A DNA stretch of 64,000 nt, taken from the NCBI GenBank assembly GCA_000702245.1, contig JNKY01000017.1, positions 124,001-188,000 of the forward strand, given 5' to 3'. The notes under the pieces are model-generated. The model made no database searches. It was not told the DNA's origin and was given only the letters and a program-made list of their open reading frames with translations. Below, in pieces: positions 44,460 to 53,116 of this stretch. The stretch's first letter is position 1; each line of letters begins with the position of its first letter. The position numbers were made by a program, and so were the translations under genes. This stretch comes from Lachnospiraceae bacterium C6A11. GTDB taxonomy: Bacteria; Bacillota; Clostridia; Lachnospirales; Lachnospiraceae.

Positions 44460-45176
44460 TTATATGTCTCTGCCTGTAACCCCAAGCTTGATAAGGGTTT
44501 TATGTGCAGCTATCTGCTCAGCACCTTTTTTTGTATTTGAAACTCCGGTCTCATATTCCTTCTCTTCACCCGGAAGTCCCATGCACGCTTGAAGTGTATA
44601 GGTATGTGCATGATCAGGTCCTGTTACGGACACTTCCTTGTAGAAAATATTATATCCATACTTCTGAGAATACTCCTGAAGTATCGACTTGGAATCATGG
44701 AACAGAGCTTTATTCTCTATGTCTGTCATAAGGTGACGCTTTACATATTCAGCAGCAGGCTTAAGTCCGCCGTCGAGATATATGGCACCGAGAACCGATT
44801 CGAAGAGGTCGCAGAGAATTGAACTTCTCTCTCTGCCGCCCGTACTGTTCTCGCCACGGCTGAGGTACAGATACTTTCCGTAACCTAACGCTTCACTTAT
44901 TTGAGAAAGCGTATATTCACAGACCAGACTTGCCCGAAGCCTTGTCAGTTCACCTTCAGACTTTTCAGGGTATTTATCATAGAGAATCTTGCTGGAAACG
45001 AATTCAAGAAGTGAATCTCCCAGGAACTCAAGACGCTCATATGTTGAAACATCCTTGTTTCTGTATTCATTTGTAAAGGATTTGTGGGTAAAAGCCATAT
45101 CAAGATAGCTTCTATCCTTGAAGTGATATCCAAGTTTTTCTTCAAGCTCGGAATAATCCTGCGTACCGTAAGTCAT
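44460..45176 (-). CDS. rnc: Ribonuclease III
   Basis: The 238-residue enzyme cuts double-stranded RNA. The catalytic signature ERLEFLGDSLLEFVSS lies near residue 45, the second acidic pair in FESVLGAIYLDGG, and a double-stranded RNA-binding domain fills the last 70 residues (KSILQEYSQKYG to GAEQIAAHKTLIKLG). AAAGGG precedes the ATG. The acyl carrier protein gene that usually stands between plsX and rnc is missing; only 66 bases separate them. Confidence 0.98.
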   Translation of the reverse strand: MTYGTQDYSELEEKLGYHFKDRSYLDMAFTHKSFTNEYRNKDVSTYERLEFLGDSLLEFVSSKILYDKYPEKSEGELTRLRASLVCEYTLSQISEALGYGKYLYLSRGENSTGGRERSSILCDLFESVLGAIYLDGGLKPAAEYVKRHLMTDIENKALFHDSKSILQEYSQKYGYNIFYKEVSVTGPDHAHTYTLQACMGLPGEEKEYETGVSNTKKGAEQIAAHKTLIKLGVTGRDI

Positions 45177-45242
45177 TATTTTCCCTTTACTTTATGTCAG
45201 TATAAATCCAGATATTTATATCTTAATATTCTGTTAGAAGTC

Positions 45243-46277
45243 CTATGCCTCAGCTTCTTCCGGCTTTTCTTTAGACAGTCCTTCGATTATCTTGCCGCTT
45301 ACATCACGAATAACAAAATCATTACACTGTCTGATAGCACTGATTACCTCGCTCTCCTTGGCATTGCCATGGATCTTAACAACAAGACCCTTAAGGCCGA
45401 GAAGCGGCGCACCACCCTTGTTACTTGCACTGAACTTGGATAAGGTCTTCTTCATAGGCTTCTTCACCAGAAGTGCACCCATCTTACTCTTGAAGCTGCT
45501 GAGCATTGAGGTCTTGATCTCGGAAAGAAGTGTCTTGCCAAGACCTTCATAGAGCTTGATTATTACATTACCGACAAAGGCCTCTGTCAGAATAACATCT
45601 GCTTTACCGGCAGGAATCTCTCTTGATTCTATACTTCCGATAAAGTTGATATCCTTACAAGCCTTAAGAAGAGGAAATGTCTCCTTAACGAGAGCATTGC
45701 CCTTTTCTTCCTCGGTACCGATATTTACTATTGCAACTGTAGGATTCTTTCTGCCTTCGATATTTTCCATATAGATGGAACCCATTCTCGCGAACTGAAC
45801 GAGCACCTCCGGCCTTGCATCAACATTTGCTCCGCAATCAAGAAGAAATGATGGCTTTCCTGAGGTTGGAACCATTACTCCCAGAGGCGTTCTTCTGACA
45901 CCCTTGGCACGACCAACTACAAACTGTCCGCCTGCAAGGATTGCTCCTGATGATCCGGCTGAAATAAAAGCATCACAGGTTCCGTCCTTAACAAGGTTGA
46001 GAGCTACAACAAGTGAAGAATCTTTCTTGGTTCTGACCGCTTCAACAGGCGCATCATGACAGGTGATCTCCTCTGTTGCATCAACAACCTTGATCCTGTC
46101 CTTATCATATGTATATTCACTAAGGAGTGACTCCAGCTCCTTCTTATGCCCTGTAAGATATACAGTGACATTGTCATTTTCTTCTATTCCTTTAACAGCG
46201 CCTCTGACAACAACCTCAGCACCATTATCGCCTCCGTTGGTATCAATGGCTATGTTGACCTTTCTCTTATCGCTCAA
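45243..46277 (-). CDS. plsX: Phosphate acyltransferase PlsX
   Basis: PlsX moves acyl groups from acyl-carrier protein to phosphate, starting phospholipid synthesis. The 344-residue sequence has VNIAIDTNGGDNGAEVVVRG at the start, SAGSSGAILAGG, DCGANVDARPEVLVQF and GFVGNVIIKL-like AFVGNVIIKLYEG near the end. The start is a TTG at 46277: GGAGG stands 6 bases before it, it gives the normal family length, and the 40 residues upstream in frame are not family-like. A promoter at 46321-46349 drives it. Confidence 0.95.
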   Translation of the reverse strand: MSDKRKVNIAIDTNGGDNGAEVVVRGAVKGIEENDNVTVYLTGHKKELESLLSEYTYDKDRIKVVDATEEITCHDAPVEAVRTKKDSSLVVALNLVKDGTCDAFISAGSSGAILAGGQFVVGRAKGVRRTPLGVMVPTSGKPSFLLDCGANVDARPEVLVQFARMGSIYMENIEGRKNPTVAIVNIGTEEEKGNALVKETFPLLKACKDINFIGSIESREIPAGKADVILTEAFVGNVIIKLYEGLGKTLLSEIKTSMLSSFKSKMGALLVKKPMKKTLSKFSASNKGGAPLLGLKGLVVKIHGNAKESEVISAIRQCNDFVIRDVSGKIIEGLSKEKPEEAEA

Positions 46278-46320
46278 AGCGCACCTCCAAATTAAAAATC
46301 GGCACAAAAACGCTTTTACT

Positions 46321-46349
46321 ATTTTAGCCCATAACCCTCTTTTATGCAA
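46321..46349 (-). promoter_or_regulatory. Promoter of plsX
   Basis: On the minus strand TTGCAT (46344-46349), a 17-base spacer and TAAAAT (46321-46326). It starts directly behind the rpmF terminator, so plsX is not dependent on rpmF readthrough. Confidence 0.7.
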
Positions 46350-46350
46350 G

Positions 46351-46375
46351 AAAAAAAGACCGGAAATACCGATCT
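46351..46375 (-). terminator. Intrinsic terminator after rpmF
   Basis: On the minus strand AGATCGG / CCGGTCT (one G-U) with a 5-base loop runs into seven U residues, 25 bases after the rpmF stop. Confidence 0.85.
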
Positions 46376-46399
46376 CTTTTTCAAGTCTATTAACCAAGC

Positions 46400-46579
46400 T
46401 TAGTCAACTGAAACGATCTCCTTCTTGTTGTAAGATCCACAGTTCTGGCATACTCTATGAGGAACCATGAGTGAGCCACACTTGCTGCACTTAACAAGAT
46501 TTGGAGCTGTCATCTTCCAGTTTGCTCTTCTTTTATCTCTTCTAGCCTTAGAAGTCTTGTTCTTTGGACAAATTGACAT
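46400..46579 (-). CDS. rpmF: Large ribosomal subunit protein L32
   Basis: This small gene encodes 59 residues: MSICPKNKTSKARRDKRRAN, then a middle with WKMTAPNLVKC, and the zinc motif CSKCG ... HRVCQNCG, so it is the four-cysteine form of L32. GGGAGG precedes the ATG and a perfect promoter lies upstream. In most Firmicutes the yceD/DUF177 gene precedes rpmF; here ackA is the direct neighbour. Confidence 0.97.
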   Translation of the reverse strand: MSICPKNKTSKARRDKRRANWKMTAPNLVKCSKCGSLMVPHRVCQNCGSYNKKEIVSVD

Positions 46580-46616
46580 GTTGGAAACACCTCCCTTGCA
46601 AAATCACACTTGCTAC

Positions 46617-46645
46617 ATTATACAAACGACCTGTTCTCTTGTCAA
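46617..46645 (-). promoter_or_regulatory. Promoter of rpmF (perfect consensus)
   Basis: On the minus strand TTGACA (46640-46645), a 17-base spacer and TATAAT (46617-46622), all 12 positions matching consensus. Predicted start near 46610, 30 bases before the ATG. Confidence 0.9.
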
Positions 46646-46701
46646 TAGGTAATTTGTAAATTATCATGCAAATTTTATGTGAAGTTATTTTCTCGCTTTG
46701 A

Positions 46702-47889
46702 TTATACCAATGCTGCAGTTTCTCTTGCTATTGCAAGCTCTTCGTTTGTAGGAATAGCGTAAACCTTAACCTTTGAATCAGCACCGCTGATAAGAGCCTC
46801 ATCATGGCAGTTATCATTAGCTTCCTTATCAATTGTAACACCGAGATATCCAAAATATGAAAGGATCTCTTCTCTTACAAGATGGTCATGCTCACCGATA
46901 CCTGCTGTAAATACGATAGAATCCACGCCGTTCATAGCAGCTACATAGCCGCCGATAAGCTTTGCTGCCTGATAGCAGAAAACCTTGAATGCGATGGTTG
47001 CCTTAGCATCACCCTTCTCATAACCTGCATCAATATCTCTCATATCGCTTGATATTCCTGAGATACCGAATATACCAGACTTCTTGTTGAGTGTATTCAT
47101 GATATCGTCTATTCCGCACTCTTCCTTATGCGCGATGTATTCAATGATAGCGGGATCGATACTTCCCGATCTGGTTCCCATGATGATTCCTTCAAGTGGT
47201 GTCATGCCCATAGAAGTATCAATTGACTTTCCGCCCTGAACAGCTGTAATACTTGCACCGCCGCCGAGGTGACAAACGATAACCTTAGTATCCTCAACCG
47301 GCTTACCGAGGAGCTCGATAGCTCTCTTACTTACGAAGCTGTGGCTTGTACCGTGGAAACCGTATCTTCTAACCTTGTATTTCTCATAATATGAATATGG
47401 AAGTCCGTAGATATAAGCCTTCTCAGGCATGGTCTGGTGAAAAGCAGTATCAAATACTGCTACATTTGGAACGTTTGGCATCAGCTTCCTGCAGGCATTG
47501 ATACCAAGGATATTTGCCGGGTTGTGAAGAGGCGCAAGATCGCTGCAGGCTCTGATCTCTTCAAGTATCTGATCGTCAACAACAACCGATTTTGAGAAGC
47601 TCTCTCCACCGTGAACAACTCTGTGACCAACTGCATCGATCTCAGAAAGATCCTTAACAAGCCCAAACTCAGGATCAGTAAGCTTTTCGATAACAAGACC
47701 AAGGGCAACGCTGTGATCAGGCATCTCTACTGTCTCACTCGCCTTGCTTCCGTCTCTTTTGTTGTAGTTAATAACTCCTGTTCCGCCTATTCTCTCGCAT
47801 AGACCTTTTGCGATAACTGACTCATCATCCGAATTGATAAGCTGATACTTAAGCGTTGTTGAACCGGCATTGATAACAAGTATCTTCAT
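46702..47889 (-). CDS. ackA: Acetate kinase
   Basis: The 395-residue ASKHA kinase makes ATP from acetyl phosphate, the last step of acetate fermentation. Signatures are VINAGSTTLKYQLI at the start, GHRVVHGGESFS, FDTAFHQTMP and the phosphate loop VCHLGGGASI. AAGGAGA precedes the ATG. Phosphotransacetylase, often adjacent, is not in the window. Confidence 0.98.
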   Translation of the reverse strand: MKILVINAGSTTLKYQLINSDDESVIAKGLCERIGGTGVINYNKRDGSKASETVEMPDHSVALGLVIEKLTDPEFGLVKDLSEIDAVGHRVVHGGESFSKSVVVDDQILEEIRACSDLAPLHNPANILGINACRKLMPNVPNVAVFDTAFHQTMPEKAYIYGLPYSYYEKYKVRRYGFHGTSHSFVSKRAIELLGKPVEDTKVIVCHLGGGASITAVQGGKSIDTSMGMTPLEGIIMGTRSGSIDPAIIEYIAHKEECGIDDIMNTLNKKSGIFGISGISSDMRDIDAGYEKGDAKATIAFKVFCYQAAKLIGGYVAAMNGVDSIVFTAGIGEHDHLVREEILSYFGYLGVTIDKEANDNCHDEALISGADSKVKVYAIPTNEELAIARETAALV

Positions 47890-47913
47890 AATAAATTCTC
47901 TCCTTTACAATTT

Positions 47914-47938
47914 TATCGGGCAGTCAGCCTGCCCGATA
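47914..47938 (-). other. Strong palindrome in the ackA leader
   Basis: TATCGGGCAG and CTGCCCGATA pair perfectly over 10 bases with a 5-base loop, 25 bases before the ackA ATG and 30 after the cyclase stop. No U-tract follows on either strand. It could be a 5' stabilising hairpin, an operator, or a factor-dependent stop for the cyclase transcript. Confidence 0.7.
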
Positions 47939-47968
47939 GTACTATAAAATATTATTCTTTGAAACGCA

Positions 47969-49720
47969 TTATTTACGCTTCTCCAATGTTTCTTCCTCTC
48001 TGCCATCAATGATAACGACGCCTCTGCCGTGCTCCTTACCATAGTACATAGCCTCATCAGACTTGCTGAGAAGCTCGTGAACGGTTTTGGTGGTCTCAGG
48101 GTACGATGCAATACCGATACTTGAATTGACATGAATCTTATACTGTTCAAAATCAACCTCAGAACTTCTAATGGTATCATGCATCTCGCAGACTGTTGAA
48201 TATGCTTCATCAACTGTCTTGCCCGGAAGTATAAGGAGAAACTCCTCACCACCATATCTACAGGCAACACCCTTATGCTGTTTTGCAAATGAATTCACAA
48301 CATTTGCAACCATCTTAATAACCGCGTCACCGGCAAGATGTCCATAGGTGTCGTTAACATTTTTAAATTTATCGATATCGAGCATTGCAACCGAAAGATT
48401 CCTGTCATTATCGGAAGCTTTCATAGAGATGTCATAGAATATCTCATTGAAGTATGCTCTGTTATAGATGCCTGTAAGACCGTCTCTTCTTGCCATATCC
48501 TGCATCTGGAGATACAGAAGTGTATTTTTAAGAGAAACGGAAAGGTTTACAACCGCAGACTCGAAGAAGGAATAACCGCCCTCGAAGAAGCTCTGGCTTC
48601 TGTCTCCCACAAGAAGTATACCGTAAAGCTTATTATCCATGATAGCCGGAAATACAACCAGATTCGACATGCTGAGATCAAAATCTTCAGCATCATTCTT
48701 ATTGCTGCCGTCGATGGTTATCTCATATATTTCAGAACTATTTCTCCTCTTCGCAGCTGTATTAAATATATCCTTGAAGTGAAGTCCCAGAAGCTTCTCA
48801 GCAGCCTTATTAGATGCAGGCGCATCGTTGCTTCCTTCTCTTGCTATTCTTATCGCCATATAAGGCTCATTGTCGATGAACATATTTTCCTCGATGTAGA
48901 AGCCGCAGATATCAGGCTTGCGGTCTCTCATGATATTATCAAGGACGATGTTCATACATTCAGGAACCTCATTCGTCATGGAAACATCCTTCATGATCTC
49001 GACAAGGGTTCTAATGTCGGCATTAAGAGCCTTCAGGTCATTATTAGCCTTGGCAAGATCGATCTTCTGATAATTAATGAGGTTATTTACCTGATTAAGC
49101 TTATCCTGATAGGTTCTGAGATTTGCATTCTCCTTCACCAGGCTTTCGTTATTTGAATTGATGCTTCCGATAGTCTTGTCATAATGGCTGACAGTACCGT
49201 TATAAAAATCGGAAAATACAAATATGATCGCGATTATTGCAGCAGATGCAAGAAGTGAAATGATAACATTATATGTATCCATATCACTCGCAATCGTCCT
49301 GATAACTCCAAGGCCGACAAGGATACCGCCAATTATCTTCTTATAAAGAAGAATCATATTATCAAAGTTAAGATCAAACAGAATGAACTCAAGATAAATA
49401 AAGAAATAAGCAATAATAATGCCTATAAACTCTAAGGCGTTTATCTTGATAAAGAAACAGCCCGCACTAAGAGCGCCAAGCTGCAATATGCACTTGATAG
49501 ACTGAAATTTGTTTCTGAATAGATTGTCCTTAATATTGAAAAGAATATTGACCAGCAGACATACACCGTAGACGACACCAAAATAAACCGCAGCCTGCCC
49601 CTTGTTAGCGGACAGTCCGGCAGTATTAATAAGAATCGTATAGATGGTCAGACAAACAAATATGATTACATTCAAAAATGTAAATCTACTTGTAGTAGAC
49701 TCAACAAAATCCCTTGGCAA
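47969..49720 (-). CDS. Membrane diguanylate cyclase (GAF-GGDEF)
   Basis: The protein of about 583 residues has six or seven N-terminal membrane segments (to about residue 195), a coiled coil, a GAF-like domain at about 240-400, and a GGDEF domain with signature RYGGEEF near residue 505, preceded by RDGLTGIYNRAYF and MLDIDKFKNVNDTYGHLAGD. It should make cyclic di-GMP in response to a signal sensed in the membrane or GAF part. No RxxD inhibitory site precedes the signature. The start is taken as TTG at 49720, with AGGGGG 8 bases upstream; another TTG at 49744 lacks a ribosome site. Confidence 0.88.
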   Translation of the reverse strand: MPRDFVESTTSRFTFLNVIIFVCLTIYTILINTAGLSANKGQAAVYFGVVYGVCLLVNILFNIKDNLFRNKFQSIKCILQLGALSAGCFFIKINALEFIGIIIAYFFIYLEFILFDLNFDNMILLYKKIIGGILVGLGVIRTIASDMDTYNVIISLLASAAIIAIIFVFSDFYNGTVSHYDKTIGSINSNNESLVKENANLRTYQDKLNQVNNLINYQKIDLAKANNDLKALNADIRTLVEIMKDVSMTNEVPECMNIVLDNIMRDRKPDICGFYIEENMFIDNEPYMAIRIAREGSNDAPASNKAAEKLLGLHFKDIFNTAAKRRNSSEIYEITIDGSNKNDAEDFDLSMSNLVVFPAIMDNKLYGILLVGDRSQSFFEGGYSFFESAVVNLSVSLKNTLLYLQMQDMARRDGLTGIYNRAYFNEIFYDISMKASDNDRNLSVAMLDIDKFKNVNDTYGHLAGDAVIKMVANVVNSFAKQHKGVACRYGGEEFLLILPGKTVDEAYSTVCEMHDTIRSSEVDFEQYKIHVNSSIGIASYPETTKTVHELLSKSDEAMYYGKEHGRGVVIIDGREEETLEKRK

Positions 49721-49783
49721 AACCGTTACCCCCCTGATATTCAAGCAAAATACCCTAGTAAAAATAACTAAACTAACAATATA

Positions 49784-49811
49784 ATTTTATCATAAAATGA
49801 TAAATAATCAA
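49784..49811 (-). promoter_or_regulatory. Possible promoter of the diguanylate cyclase gene
   Basis: On the minus strand TTGATT (49806-49811), a 16-base spacer and TAAAAT (49784-49789), overlapping the coaE stop. The surrounding sequence is very A/T-rich, which weakens the call. Confidence 0.45.
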
Positions 49812-50431
49812 TCATAAAAATATTTTTTGCATACGTCTTCTATGACGCGTTCTGTGATCGAAAAATCGTATGAATTATCAATCACAACATCTGAATTATC
49901 AGCATAAAAGCTGTCTTCCTTCTGATTTTTCATAACAGCGAGACACTTCTCCTTAGAGTAGCCGCGGCCCGCAATAAGCCTTTTAATACGAACATCTCTT
50001 TCGGCGAATATGTAACACATGATATCGCAGATATTTTTATAGCCGTCTTCAATTAAAAGTGCTGCTTCGATAAAGAAAAGCTTTATCTCTTCTCTTCTGT
50101 CATTCTTCAGAAAGCCATCTTCAGCCAGAGCGATTCTGCTTAGAATTTCATCCTTCACTGCAGGATGAGTCAAACTGTTTAGAAGTTTTAAGCTTTCAGG
50201 ATCATTAAATACAATCTCGGCAAGCTTTGTACGGTCAATATAGCCCTCTTCATCGAGGACTTCCTCACCAAAGGCTTTGACGACGGCAGTATATATACTT
50301 TTTCCTTTATTCATTAATTCTTCGGCCAGGCGATCGGCTTCGATTATGTAGGCGCCTTCTTTTTCTGATAAATACTTAAGAACGGCGCTTTTTCCGGAAC
50401 CGATGCCACCGGTTATACCTATTATTTTCAT
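49808..50431 (-). CDS. coaE: Dephospho-CoA kinase
   Basis: The 207-residue P-loop kinase carries out the last step of coenzyme A synthesis. It has Walker A GITGGIGSGKS at the start, IIEADRLAEELM and the lid with RLIAGRGYSKEKC. The gene directly follows polA, a common order in Firmicutes. No clear ribosome site is seen, so coupling or leader-poor initiation is possible. Confidence 0.97.
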   Translation of the reverse strand: MKIIGITGGIGSGKSAVLKYLSEKEGAYIIEADRLAEELMNKGKSIYTAVVKAFGEEVLDEEGYIDRTKLAEIVFNDPESLKLLNSLTHPAVKDEILSRIALAEDGFLKNDRREEIKLFFIEAALLIEDGYKNICDIMCYIFAERDVRIKRLIAGRGYSKEKCLAVMKNQKEDSFYADNSDVVIDNSYDFSITERVIEDVCKKYFYD

Positions 50432-50476
50432 AGTATTATATAAGCGCGCATAATCTACACTGAGACAACATGAAAA

Positions 50477-53116
50477 CTATTTAGTGTCATATAGACTAAG
50501 TCCTGAATGTACATCGACAATTAGAGGTACTTCCAGAGCGACCACATTCTCCATCGCTTCTTTTAGGAGCGCCTCTACTTCGGCAGCTTCGTCCTTTTGA
50601 GCTTCTATAAGAAGCTCATCGTGTATCTGAAGGATGAGCCTTGAGCGAAGGTTGCGCTTCTTAAGCTCTTCGGTAACTGCTGTCATTGCAAGTTTTATTA
50701 TATCTGCGGCGGTTCCTTGAACAGGTGAGTTCATGGCGATCCTTTCACCGAAGCCGCGCTGCATGAAGTTTGATGAATTAATCTCAGGAACCGGTCTGAT
50801 CCTTCCGAAATAGGTTGCAACATAGCCTGTTTCCTTTGCAGAGGACACCTGCTCATCAAGGTATTTTCTAACCTTAGGATAGGTCATGAAATACTTATCG
50901 ATGTATTCCTGAGCTTCCTTTCTTGAAATATCAAGATCCTGGCCGAGGCCGAAGGAGCTGATACCGTAGATGATACCGAAGTTTACAGCTTTAGCCTTCC
51001 TTCTCATATCAGAATCAACCTTATCCTGAGGAACTCCAAAAACTTCGGAAGCCGTCATTGTATGAATATCATCTCCGCGAAGGAACGCACCTATCAGCTT
51101 TTCATCGCCCGAAAGATGTGCCATACATCTAAGCTCAATCTGAGAATAATCGGCATCAACAAATACGTAATCCTCGCGAGGGATAAATACCTTCCTGAGT
51201 TCTCTACCGATACCCGTTCTCATAGGAATATTCTGAAGGTTAGGATCTGTACTGCTGATCCTTCCGGTGGCCGTTACAGTCTGATTGAAATGACTGTGTA
51301 TCCTTCCATCGGAAGCGATGCATGTCAGAAGACCTTCAACATAGGTTGAAAGAAGCTTTGTCAGCTGGCGGTATTCAAGAATTGCCGGAATGATCTCGTG
51401 CTCACCCTTAAGCTTAAGAAGAACATCTGCATTTGTTGAATAGCCGGTTTTAGTCTTCTTGCCGCTTGGAAGTCCAAGCTTCTCGAAGAGTATCTCGCCA
51501 AGCTTCTTGGTTGAATTGATATTAAACTCTTCGCCTGCAAGGTTATAGATAAAAGTCTTAAGCTCTTCTATCCTAATCTTGAGATTATCGCCGAAGCTGA
51601 TAAGTTCATTTCTGTTAACAGCTATTCCGTATTCTTCCATAGAAAGAAGTACGAAAATAAGCGGATATTCGATTCTTGTATAGAGGTCACCAAGCCTCTC
51701 ATCAGAAAATATTTTTTCAGAAAGCCTGTCGTAGGCATGGAATGCGGTATACGCACCGTAGGTCATATATTTTCTGACATTCTCTTCATCCAGAGTAAAA
51801 ATATTCAGCACGGTCTTGCCCAGAAGTTCCTTTTTATCCTCGAAGGTTTTATCAAGATAATCTCTTGCTATATCACTGTATTCATAACCGTTTCTGATAG
51901 GATTCAGCAAATATGCCGCAATACTGATATCAAAGGCTTCATCCTCCGGCTCGATTCCAAGAAGTTTTATATTCTCTTTAATACTGATAATGCTTACTGT
52001 GACTTCCGACTCCTGAAGCGTCTTATAAATACCGTCGGTTGTTAAGCCGCCCATATCCTTAATAAAATAAACTGTATCACCGATAGCTGCCGATGAACCG
52101 ATCAAAGCACCTGCTTCATCAGTTACAGGGAAAAGTCCTACATGCCCGGACTCTGAGGCAGCCTTAAGGAAGTCATCAAGTCCTTCGGCCGTAAGAGTTA
52201 CATTCTTAATCTCCTCGGTTTTGGCTGACTTTTTGTTGAAATCAAATCTGTTCAGGAAGCTCTTCAGTTCCAGCTTATTTAATATTTCATAGGCTTCAGC
52301 CGAGAATATCTTATCCTCCGATACAACCGTATCATCAGCTTCTACAGAAAGCTCGCAGTCAAGCTTAATAGTCGCAAGAACCTTCGACAGGAAGGCCTGG
52401 TCCTTAAACTCGATAAGATTATTCTTTGTAGCTCCCGCCTTTACTTCATCAATATGCTCGTAAAGGTTTTCAATTGAATGATACTTTGTAATAAAGCCTT
52501 CTGCGGTTTTAGGACCAACCTTCGGAACGCCCGGAATATTATCAGAGGTATCGCCCATAAGTCCCTTCAGGTCGATAAATTCCTTTGGAGTCACCTTATA
52601 GGTTTCAAGCACGTCAGCTGCATAATAATCCTCAACTGTCGTCTTACCACCCTTGGTCTTTGGAATCCTTATAAGTACACTGTCGGTCGCAAGCTGAAGA
52701 AGGTCTCTGTCTCCGGAAAGTACAGTCACATTATAGCCGGCAGCCTCGCCCTTAACGGACATAGTTCCGATTATATCGTCGGCCTCAAGTCCTTCCTTCT
52801 CAATTATAGTTATACCCATAGCGCGGAGCAGCTCCTTAATGACAGGAAACTGTTCACGAAGCTCCGGATCCATTGATTTTCTTGTCCCCTTATAGGCTTC
52901 ATACATTTTATGCCTGAAGGTCGGAGCATGAAGATCGAAGGCAACAGCAATCGCTCCCGGCTGTTCCTCATCAATCACCTTGAAGATGATATTCAGAAAG
53001 CCGAGCACAGCATTTGTATGAAGGCCTTCGTGATTGGTCATCTCAGGCAAACCGTAATAGCCTCTGTTCATTATGCTGTTTCCATCAATCAGGAGCAGTT
53101 TCTTCGTTTGTGTCAT
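50477..53116 (-). CDS. polA: DNA polymerase I
   Basis: The 879-residue enzyme has the 5'-nuclease domain (KLLLIDGNSIMNRGYYGLP, then SGDRDLLQLA and KGLMGDTSDNIPGVPKVGPKTA), a central 3'-exonuclease-like domain that has lost the acidic residues, so proofreading is probably absent, and the polymerase domain (DADYSQIELRCMAHLSGD, RRKAKAVNFGIIYG, LQIHDELLIEA). ATG at 53116 is chosen for family start MTQTKKLLLIDGN and the GAGGAAGAGAAGAAGG purine stretch before it. It overlaps the zinc-finger protein gene by 32 bases. Confidence 0.97.
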   Translation of the reverse strand: MTQTKKLLLIDGNSIMNRGYYGLPEMTNHEGLHTNAVLGFLNIIFKVIDEEQPGAIAVAFDLHAPTFRHKMYEAYKGTRKSMDPELREQFPVIKELLRAMGITIIEKEGLEADDIIGTMSVKGEAAGYNVTVLSGDRDLLQLATDSVLIRIPKTKGGKTTVEDYYAADVLETYKVTPKEFIDLKGLMGDTSDNIPGVPKVGPKTAEGFITKYHSIENLYEHIDEVKAGATKNNLIEFKDQAFLSKVLATIKLDCELSVEADDTVVSEDKIFSAEAYEILNKLELKSFLNRFDFNKKSAKTEEIKNVTLTAEGLDDFLKAASESGHVGLFPVTDEAGALIGSSAAIGDTVYFIKDMGGLTTDGIYKTLQESEVTVSIISIKENIKLLGIEPEDEAFDISIAAYLLNPIRNGYEYSDIARDYLDKTFEDKKELLGKTVLNIFTLDEENVRKYMTYGAYTAFHAYDRLSEKIFSDERLGDLYTRIEYPLIFVLLSMEEYGIAVNRNELISFGDNLKIRIEELKTFIYNLAGEEFNINSTKKLGEILFEKLGLPSGKKTKTGYSTNADVLLKLKGEHEIIPAILEYRQLTKLLSTYVEGLLTCIASDGRIHSHFNQTVTATGRISSTDPNLQNIPMRTGIGRELRKVFIPREDYVFVDADYSQIELRCMAHLSGDEKLIGAFLRGDDIHTMTASEVFGVPQDKVDSDMRRKAKAVNFGIIYGISSFGLGQDLDISRKEAQEYIDKYFMTYPKVRKYLDEQVSSAKETGYVATYFGRIRPVPEINSSNFMQRGFGERIAMNSPVQGTAADIIKLAMTAVTEELKKRNLRSRLILQIHDELLIEAQKDEAAEVEALLKEAMENVVALEVPLIVDVHSGLSLYDTK

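Noticed and set aside
48338-49156. A 272-codon open frame on the plus strand inside the diguanylate cyclase gene, and similar long plus-strand frames at 22150-22839 and 25865-26536.
   Set aside because: They lie wholly antisense to well-conserved genes, lack ribosome sites and recognisable domains, and reflect codon bias of the real genes.
49744-49770. CAAAATACC near the diguanylate cyclase start resembles part of the hairpin core.
   Set aside because: No arms pair around it and only nine bases match.
50477-53116. Considered whether polA is damaged, since its proofreading domain lacks the expected acidic residues.
   Set aside because: Loss of the 3'-exonuclease site is usual in Gram-positive DNA polymerase I; the frame is complete.
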